From Lingula anatina (lineage: Eukaryota; Brachiopoda; Lingulata; Lingulida; Lingulidae): DNA of 64,000 nucleotides. The notes under the pieces are model-generated. The model searched no databases. It was given only the letters and a program-made list of their open reading frames with translations, and was not told the DNA's origin. The stretch is taken from positions 352,848-416,847 of the forward strand of contig NW_019775647.1 of assembly GCF_001039355.2 (NCBI RefSeq). The letters are read 5' to 3'. A program made the translations under genes and the position numbers. This document shows positions 56,801 through 64,000 of the stretch, piece after piece (positions within the stretch are counted from its first letter, which is position 1; each line of letters opens with the position of its first letter).

Positions 56801-59800
56801 TGAACTCTGATGGGCCTGGAGCCTTATGCTTTTACTTTCATCAGTGTTACCTGTTGTGCATAATTAAAATTTGATGTTGACTTTGCAGTTAAACATAATG
56901 TATTATTGCATCAGAATTGGCAGTCTCCTGTTTTATTTTGTGCATTATTGTTTTCTGCTTTTCTTAAGGTATGACTTATGGGCCTGAAGACCTTTGATAG
57001 ACAAATTTGTGTGGCCAGTCTGTAAATTCCCCTTGGGTATTCACTAGGCTAATTTCAGTGCTATAAACTCATTTGCCTAATTAAGCAGCCATTAAATGAA
57101 ATTTCATAAAGCACACTTGTTGATATTTCCCTGTAAACTCCCAAAGGTTAAGCTCTCTGCTAGATAACATAGTGTCCATAATAAGGAAGCAGTGAATAGC
57201 AGCTTCATTGGAATTATATTTTTGTTGTTTTCTTTTTAATTTCTTCTCCAACACTGGCATTTTTAAGATGTGATTTTTAACTCCCATCCACCTGAGGCTC
57301 TGCACATTTTCAGTATTTCCACATAAGCAGTTGTATTGGTATTTATGTCTTTAAACACGCTGTAATATTATTTTATGCACTGTCATTTTTTTTTTCATAT
57401 ATTGGGACTTTCATCATGTGAATTTTAACTCTCATGGTCCTGAAACTGTAATCTTATTGTAGGGGTGGATTGAGACCATTTTCTGGGTCTCCTGGAAGAC
57501 AGTCAGATTTTAAAGTTTATATTAACGGGTTTCTGTTGGAAGACCATCAAAATGGAGGATGGATCAACAAAGATACTTTGGAATACTGTCAGAAAATATC
57601 TCTAGATCTGCTCCTGTTATTGACCATGTTACCTGTTTTGCATGATTAAAAATCAGTGTTGACTGACTGTGCTATTATAAGCATTTATTATTGCATCAAA
57701 ATTGACAAAATGACCTATTTTGCATCTTTTTTTTTCTGTTTTTTGTCTGTACATTTGACAGCTTTGCTGCCTTGTATTCTTTATTTTTGATTTATTTCAT
57801 GGCCTACTAAAGCAATTCATATCAGGACACATTGTTGGCCTATCTCCTGTTAGTGGTAGATGGTGGCAGGGGGTTGAGGAATGGCCCTCATTGTTTGAGT
57901 ACACAGCAATGAGACACAGGTGGAGTGTGGTTTTAAGTTACCTTTATTATGATTATAATTATTTTTATTATACCCAAGCTGGCACTTCGAAAAACAGGAT
58001 AATTGCACTTGTATTTCGCTTACAGGCTTTCCTGTATTTTCATATGCTTTGGTGCATTCATCCTGTTGTTGAAAGCGCCAGCCATGGTATAAGTCAGTTC
58101 CAGCTACTCACTGGCCACTGTATGCGACATACAAGAGCAAGATATATCTCAACTTGTGTTGTAACTAGTGTTTATTGTTGCTATTGTGTTCATGAACATG
58201 ACGTAGAGGCTTTTATTTCTCTTATTATCTTGTCTCCATTTTGATTTAAAGTGGAATGCACTTTAGATTATATTCAATATATAACCCAGTTTTTGTCATG
58301 AGCATGAAAAAAAAACACATTAAAGGCATTGTAGGGAGTTTCTCAAAAAAAAAAACAAACATCACAAGTAGTTGCAGCAGGAACTGCTTATTTATACACA
58401 CTGTGTATCTAATCAGGGTCAGTGACAAGGTGACATTTATAAACACTATGTATCTATTCAGGGTCAGTGACATGGTGACTTTGATCCACACCCTGTATCT
58501 ATTCAGGGTCAGTGACATGGTGACATTGATCCATACTATGTATCTATTCAGGGTCGGTGACATGGTGACATTGATCCATACTCTGTATCTATTCAGGGTC
58601 GGTGACATTTATCCATACTATGTATTTATTCAGGGTCAGTGACACGGTGACATTGATCTATACTATGTATCTATTCAGGGTCAGTGACATGGTGATGCAG
58701 GTGGGCAGTCTGTTGATGTCCAATCAGCAGGCCAGCATAGCCTCCAGGACTGACATACAGTTTGCTGGAGACCAGCACAGGTATGCTCACACACAGCACA
58801 GGTATGTCCACACACAGCACGGGATGTTCACACAGCGCAGGTATGTTCCCACACACACACACACACACACACAGCGCAGGTATGTTCACACACAGCACAG
58901 GTATGTTCACACACACAGCACAGTACATGTTCACACACAGCACAGGTATGTTCACACGCACTCATTTGCCAAATACAGCACAGGTATGATGACACACAGC
59001 ACAGGTATGTTCACACACACACATACACACACACAGCGCAGGTATGTTCACACACAGCACATAAGATGTGTCATACTAAATAAACTGGGAAATAACCCTT
59101 CCTTTGGACGTGTCACTGCATTTTTGCATTGTTGTAACTTATGTTTGGAATTAGCCACAAAATGAACAACCTATCCTTGAAACATGCCAAGTAGCCAGTG
59201 AACAGGGGATTGGTATGTACTTTGTGCCAGTCCATTTACAGCTATGTCAGTTTACTCACTGCTGAGTTAAATGGGATATCTTCCCATTTTCTTAATGATG
59301 TAGATTTTTCTGATTGAACTATTACATCATGAAATAAAATTTTACATAGACAAAGAGATTTAAAAGTAAGAAAAAAAAGTTGAAATATGATATGATTCAC
59401 AAATAAGTATTAAAAAAAGCATCAATTACTCCTTTTTAATCCTGAAGTTCAGGAGCTGGATGGAGAATGAAACCCTTTGAAGTCATTATGCTGCATATTG
59501 AAAAGAATTATTGACAGGTCATTAACAATTTGTTGTTTTACGTGACATTGTTTTTCTGGAAAAAGAACTGGATTTTGTTATTGATGTAACTCTCAGTATT
59601 TTCCAGGGTATTGATACCATAATGGCAATTCTGAGTGTCTGTGAAAATGTACTGGTTGAATTATAAGTACTTTACTGACTGTTTAAAATACCTACATCTT
59701 CATTGTGTTAAAAATCCCAGCTAAACCTTAGGAACCAGCCTATGATGTAACATTCATAGTGGACCCAGTTTCCCAGGAGACACAGAAAGTGACCCCATTA

Positions 59801-61314
59801 CTCAGGGTGAGTACAGTTTGGGATTTGCCAAATAGTTGACATCTTTCACTCTAAGAGAAGATATGTTTATATTTAATCTGTTTATCCTGCACAAGCTGGA
59901 GAAGTTAGACGGAGCCAAGTGGGTGTAAATGTAATATAGTATTGTTTTTATGAAACACATTGTTTTGGAATATAATAAATCACTGTAAGCTGATTTTACA
60001 TGTATCTAGAATAGATTCTCAGCAGTAAGGATGCATTTTTATNCTAACGGGTTTCTGTTGGAAGACCATCAAAATGGAGGATGGATCAACAAAGGAATAC
60101 TGTCAGAAAATATCTCTGGATCTGCTCCTGTTATTGACCATGTTACCTGTTGTGCATGATTAAAAATCAGTGTTGACTGACTGTGCTATTATAAGCATTC
60201 ATTATTGCATCAAAATTGACAAAATGACCTATTTTGCATCTTTTTTTTTCTGTTTTTTGTCTGTACATTTGACAGCTTTGCTGCCTTGTTTTGCATAGAT
60301 TCTTTGGGCAACTGCTAGGGAACGGCATTCTTATTACAGTCACTCTCTTATGATTTGTTAAATGTCCTTAGTTGTTGTTGTTGTTTTTTTTTTCGCATCC
60401 GGGCCTCGGAATTTTAAGTTATATGTATAAGTAAATGTATTATCATTTAAAAGAGCAATATCCATGCGTTTGGAACCTGAATTTGTAAATGAATTTTAAC
60501 TTTATTTTGCAGTGCCACCGTGGCCCAAAATTACAGCGTGTTCTGGGTTAAAATGACTACCGACATGATTGAAGAAAACAAGGTAAATCATTTTATTAAT
60601 AACCACAGTTCGCAACGCGCGTGTATAGTGAGCTGTAGTGAATCGGAACTCCCTGTAAAATATACTAGTAGATTGTGTTGTGCGGTACCATACAGTCAGA
60701 GAAACAAGTCGTTTGTGAATAGATATACACTGCAGAGTGTCGCTACAGTTTTAAGACTGTATAAAAAATTTACGACTTTTCAAATTTAGGACTGTGCAAA
60801 CTTAGATTGTGTGTTTGTTAGTCCTCATGGCACAAATATATGTAAAACTAAATACATAAGCCTACGTATCGAGAAACACTAGTGTACACTGCAATATACC
60901 CATGTGTTTATATTTAATCTGGCCGGTTAAATACATCCATGTACGTAGGCCTATAATCATTAGAATTGTTTTTCCCGGTTAAGTTTTATTATTATTATGT
61001 TAGTCATGATGTGTGAGGTAATTATCCTCTCAATGGTTGCATTTGTACTTTGATTATATACATATACAATTTAGCAGCAAGTAATATGGTCTTCACGGAT
61101 GCCCTCCTCTCTCTCACTTACTCCGTTTGTACACGGAGAGAGAAAAAGAGAAAGAGAAAGTCAGACTCGTAGATGAATTCATTAAAACAACTCCTTTTTG
61201 ATAATATAATTTTTCCAGGAAGACAACCACATCAAAAGTGGCGCCTGTGAACTCCAAGCTGCAAACGTGCCTATCGTCATCATCGCACTTCTGCTGCAAG
61301 GACTGGTACCATAA
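53882..61314 (+). CDS. Reeler-domain secreted or surface protein
   Basis: Four exons: 53882-54131, 54692-54923, 60513-60582 and 61219-61314 (stop TAA). Phases 1, 2 and 0 agree, and the protein has 215 residues. An N-terminal hydrophobic stretch (about 9-30, AYFGAAFCLAMMTWGVKG) is a signal peptide. The Reeler domain follows: YPTGAPQDACGAMLP near its start, GPAPYTI, the FKGFLLQAR strand, ACGCHDGAVTHRN, then LTFMWNAPP and the closing YSVFWVKM. The C-terminus is hydrophobic (VPIVIIALLLQGLVP) after a small-residue stretch, which suggests a GPI-anchor signal or a tail anchor. Stand-alone Reeler proteins include insect 'defense proteins' and the N-terminal part of ferric-chelate-reductase-like proteins; here no reductase or cytochrome part is seen. 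The 5.6 kb second intron is filled with repeats and two ambiguous bases (n). Confidence 0.85.
55179..55930. repeat. Tandem repeat, about 135-165-base unit, five diverged copies
   Basis: Each unit contains CGATAACACGATAAGTGGAA, CTTGAAACTTAC, GAATATTCATAATACGCAGG and GTTATGCTGTTTTTTCACTT. Units start near 55179, 55342, 55500 (shortened), 55634 and 55801, becoming less similar to the right. It lies in intron 2 of the Reeler-domain gene. Confidence 0.85.
57464..57616 (+). mobile_element. CAGGGGCGGAT-type MITE, copy 4 (diverged)
   Basis: Family words TTCTGGGTCT, GAAGACAGTCAGATTTTAAA, AATGGAGGATGGATCAACAA and AATATCTCTAGATCTGCTCC are present. Both ends have drifted from CAGGGGCGG. TTATTG flanks it left and right, a 5-6-base target duplication. 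It lies in intron 2 of the Reeler-domain gene. Confidence 0.7.
57523..57774 (+). repeat. Block duplicated at 60045-60289
   Basis: About 250 bases from TAACGGGTTTCTGTTGGAAG to TTTGACAGCTTTGCTGCCTTG recur at 60045-60289 almost unchanged (one 7-base gap near ATACTTT). The second copy starts two bases after an ambiguous base (n at 60043). Both copies are in intron 2 of the Reeler gene, and an assembly artefact is possible. Confidence 0.75.
58404..58700. repeat. 45-base minisatellite, about seven units
   Basis: The unit reads GTATCTATTCAGGGTCAGTG followed by ACATGGTGACATTGATCCATACTAT, with one unit shortened by 9 bases. Because 45 is divisible by three, open frames run through on both strands; they are artefacts of the repeat. 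Confidence 0.9.
58780..59062. repeat. CACAGCACAGGTATGTT minisatellite
   Basis: Short units around 'acacacagcacaggtatgttc' repeat about a dozen times with interspersed CA runs. Each unit contains AG|GTATG, a chance splice-donor-like string. It is adjacent to the 45-base minisatellite in the same intron. Confidence 0.85.
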
Positions 61315-61471
61315 TAAATTTAAAGTCAAACGTAGTATTTTTAACGTACCCCTGCCAGTTTTTTTCATCAAGATTGCGTCTTGCATATTGTATTACATGT
61401 ACTGTTACAACATATTCGTATATGTTTAACTGATTTAAAAACAATAAGCGTGGTAGGCGCTCTAATCCACA

Positions 61472-61667
61472 TCAAGGTTGAAGATGTTTTGACTGTTTAC
61501 AGTACGACTCCAGAACTTTGATCCCTTCTTTTTCATTGTGCTGATAACGCTGAATCCAGTGATGAAGGAGAAGGTTATAGTACCTGGGAAAATTCACAAG
61601 TATATCTGTCAAAAACCTTAAAGATATCAGGGTCTATAAGAAGCATGATCAATTTAATGCAATCGTG

Positions 61668-61711
<44 letters not shown>

Positions 61712-64000
61712 CTCTATGCATCGTTCAGTTTGATCTTTGTGTTGTTTCGTTATACCACATTGCTTAGTGCTTCGGTTATTAGCCAATACAAGTAGGTAAA
61801 TTTTATATGACATATGCCCCATGTGTTTACAGACATTTTATCACTCAGTTTAATGTATTCTTTACCATGAGACAATTTTCACTAGCTACCTTGGTTTCTT
61901 GAAGAATTTATGATATTTCTTTGTATCTGGCGCGGGGAAAATTCTTTCAAAGTCACCTCTCCGATGGTATTCGCCCACAGTTTCAACTAGCATCCTGATA
62001 TCGTCTGGGGTCAATTTGTCCAGTATACTTTGCTGGGCTACCTGCAAGAGTATCATTTAATGAATTTCTCCAGACCTTTAAACAACGGACTGATGGGTTG
62101 AATATTTTCCGTGCTGCATACAAAATTTTCATATTCATATTTCTTCACTATATGCTTTTTCGTCAGTGGATTACTACTGTGGTCATGACATCTTCCTGGT
62201 GAGGACTTCTTTCATTAAATTGTTAAAATGAACAGAAAGAATTTGTCACCGAGCTCTTGAACTTTAATCCAAAAGAAAATTCGCCCTGAAGCTAAAGTAG
62301 ATGAGACAGAATATAATTAAATGCCTGAAGTTGAGGCGCTTTTACAATTTTGAACAAGGACTCTTTCAGACAAGCAAAGATGAAGAAGGTTAGAAATTAC
62401 CTCGTCGGTGATGCCAGTGTATTTCGCATGTTTTGTCTTTTCTTCGTCTGTGAGCGGCTGTGTCCAAAGGTTTCTATTCATTACAAGGTGTTCTGGAACC
62501 GCGTCTTCTTCAGTGCTAAAACAAACAATGACTTAATTAATGCACGGAAAGCGAAAAACGAATGATAAATAGATTTTACCCTTTTTGCCTATAGCACAAT
62601 ATCATAGTGTCTAAAAGATATCACAGTGTCTAAAAGAGTGATCATGTAATTTTAATAATTTAAGTGACAGGCACAAACAGATATGCTCTATTTCAATGAT
62701 CGCCAATATTTTTCTTTTGGATCTTTAAGGCAGTTTTGGTTTGATGATGTTATTTTGCTTCGCTGTCATTCTGTTGCAATTTTAAACATAAGCAACGTTC
62801 ATTGTCAATGTTAAAATCTAGTACGGTTTTATTTGTTCTGTACACTGATCACATCTTTCATAATAATAATAATAATAATAATAATAATTCAAAAATACTT
62901 CCAATCCAGCATTGGCATTCGCCCAGCCTTCAAATCACTATACTACAATAACCTTTTATTCTTTTCATGTATCAGCGTTTCATTCTCTGTATTATTTATA
63001 GCACTAGGTCACCTGTGTTTCAGTTTTGGTAGCATCTCTGCAGCGGGAATCTGGACCCCAGCCAGGTTGAGCATAGACGCCAGCATGGGCTGCGTCACCC
63101 TTTTCAGAATATTCCGCGGAAACCTGAGGAAAGACTTTTTCTTATCAAAATATTAAAAACCCTAATTAAAGTCAATAAAGACATTTCTGTTATGTTATGA
63201 CTATTGTTAGAAAATTAACTGTTATAGTAACCTTGCATTTCCCCCTATACATGTAGCTAGCGCCGCCCCTTTGTATGAAGAAAAGATATGAGACTCTACA
63301 AAGCGTAACGCAAGCTCAAGCCTGTATGTTGCTAGGACGTCGCTTCTTGTCTGGAACTGTTCAAAATAGATATATGTAACATTTAAATGAGTTTTTTTTT
63401 TTTTTTTACCTTGGTGATACGTTTACTTCCATAAGCCATGCCTTCAAGTCTTCATCAAGGAGAATGTCAAATCCAAATAACTCATGTACACTGTATCGGT
63501 TCTTTATGAATGCACGAGTGCTTTTTCGCATTTTGGCTTCACCGCTTGAATTGGGAAGGAAGAAAGAAATGAATGCATCTATAACGCAAATTTATATTGG
63601 ATAAAAAAAGGAAAGAGGACTGCTCACACACACACACACACGCACCCTAAAAAAACATTAATTGACCCAAAATAAATCGTAAACCAATTTAATAAAATTT
63701 GGCAAAAATTGACAATTAATTTATTAACTTTTCTTGGGTGAGCATGACGTTATTAGTTTGATAACGTAAAAAATATGTTTTCCTTTATAAACTTTAGAGT
63801 GGTACAAAATATCACAGAGTGTACTCTCTGCCCTACAGACAAACAGTGTAAATTCTTTCAAAACAGATGTACTTAGAATGTGTATCATATATTCAAGCGC
63901 ACAAACCTGTCTGGCAGCAGAGTTCAGGTTAGCTGTCCTCACGGCTCTTATCTCACTTTTTTTTTTTTTTAGAATAAGATTAAAGTGTACTTACGTTAAA
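61472..64000 (-). CDS. TTLL4: TTLL4-like tubulin polyglutamylase, C-terminal exons (partial)
   Basis: On minus: exon 63544-63410, 63123-63013, 62515-62401, 62041-61890 and 61583-61472 (stop TGA). Phases agree throughout. A donor-like TTTAAC|GTAAGT at 63995/63994 suggests that another exon runs off the right edge. The first full exon carries the end of the tubulin-tyrosine-ligase ATP-grasp domain: YSVHELFGFDILLDEDL, then AWLMEVNVSP, where the Glu-x-Asn-x-Ser metal/ATP site of TTL enzymes is seen. Later exons give MLASMLNLAG, LTPDDIRMLVE, HRRGDFERIFPAP and YYNLLLHHW, the C-terminal pattern of TTLL4-type enzymes, which start or extend glutamate side chains on tubulin and other proteins. The N-terminal part lies outside the window. 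No polyadenylation signal was fixed. Confidence 0.85.
61674..61710. repeat. (AAT)n microsatellite
   Basis: An ATA/AAT trinucleotide run in the last intron of the TTLL4-like gene. A second AAT run lies at 62861-62888 in an earlier intron. Confidence 0.9.

Noticed and set aside
58256-59165. Long frames (up to 187 residues) encoding repeats such as YLFRVSDMVTLIHT
   Set aside because: They follow from a 45-base minisatellite and a CA-rich minisatellite inside an intron; frames are open on both strands.

Overview
The window is nuclear DNA from a eukaryote, most likely a marine invertebrate animal. It has spliced genes with GT-AG introns from about 100 bases to 6 kb, abundant microsatellites, many small inverted-repeat (MITE-like) elements, and a tRNA-derived repeat. 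The gene set (a TTLL4-type tubulin glutamylase, a Reeler-domain protein, a mannose-6-phosphate-receptor-like membrane protein, secreted nuclease-fold proteins) fits a metazoan. A lancelet or hemichordate is my best guess, but this is inference and not proven by the sequence.

Layout. A beta-trefoil-like gene (minus, 2.7-5.2 kb, first exon not found) is followed by a seven-exon MRH/mannose-6-phosphate-receptor-like gene (minus, 9.8-13.4 kb). Two tandem seven-exon genes on the plus strand (14.35-26.73 kb and 28.75-36.48 kb) encode secreted proteins with an endonuclease/exonuclease/phosphatase (EEP, DNase I-like) fold. The first copy has an in-frame stop before the catalytic domain, a tRNA-like repeat inserted in its 5' leader, and a 5.15 kb inverted-repeat element in intron 3. 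Between 37.6 and 45.7 kb lies a cluster of very small secreted cysteine-rich peptide genes: one intact on plus, one decayed tandem copy, one intact on minus. The paralogue of the beta-trefoil gene follows at 49.3-52.5 kb (plus, six exons, complete). A Reeler-domain gene spans 53.9-61.3 kb (plus). The C-terminal exons of a TTLL4-like gene run from 61.5 kb to the right edge (minus).

How the parts relate. Several genes are products of local duplication: EEP A/B, peptide 1/its relic/peptide 2, and the two beta-trefoil genes. Flanking promoter and UTR sequence was duplicated along with them. At least five products carry a signal peptide or act in the secretory pathway (two EEP proteins, two peptides, the Reeler protein), and the MRH-like protein is a membrane protein of the same route. 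A shared role in secretion or host defence is possible but is only inference. The most novel item is the cysteine-rich peptide family, with signal peptide, short pro-region, Arg-rich cleavage site and a mature part of about 15-16 residues with six cysteines. All exon boundaries were assigned by eye from GT/AG sites, reading phase and comparison of paralogous copies; no alignment search was run.
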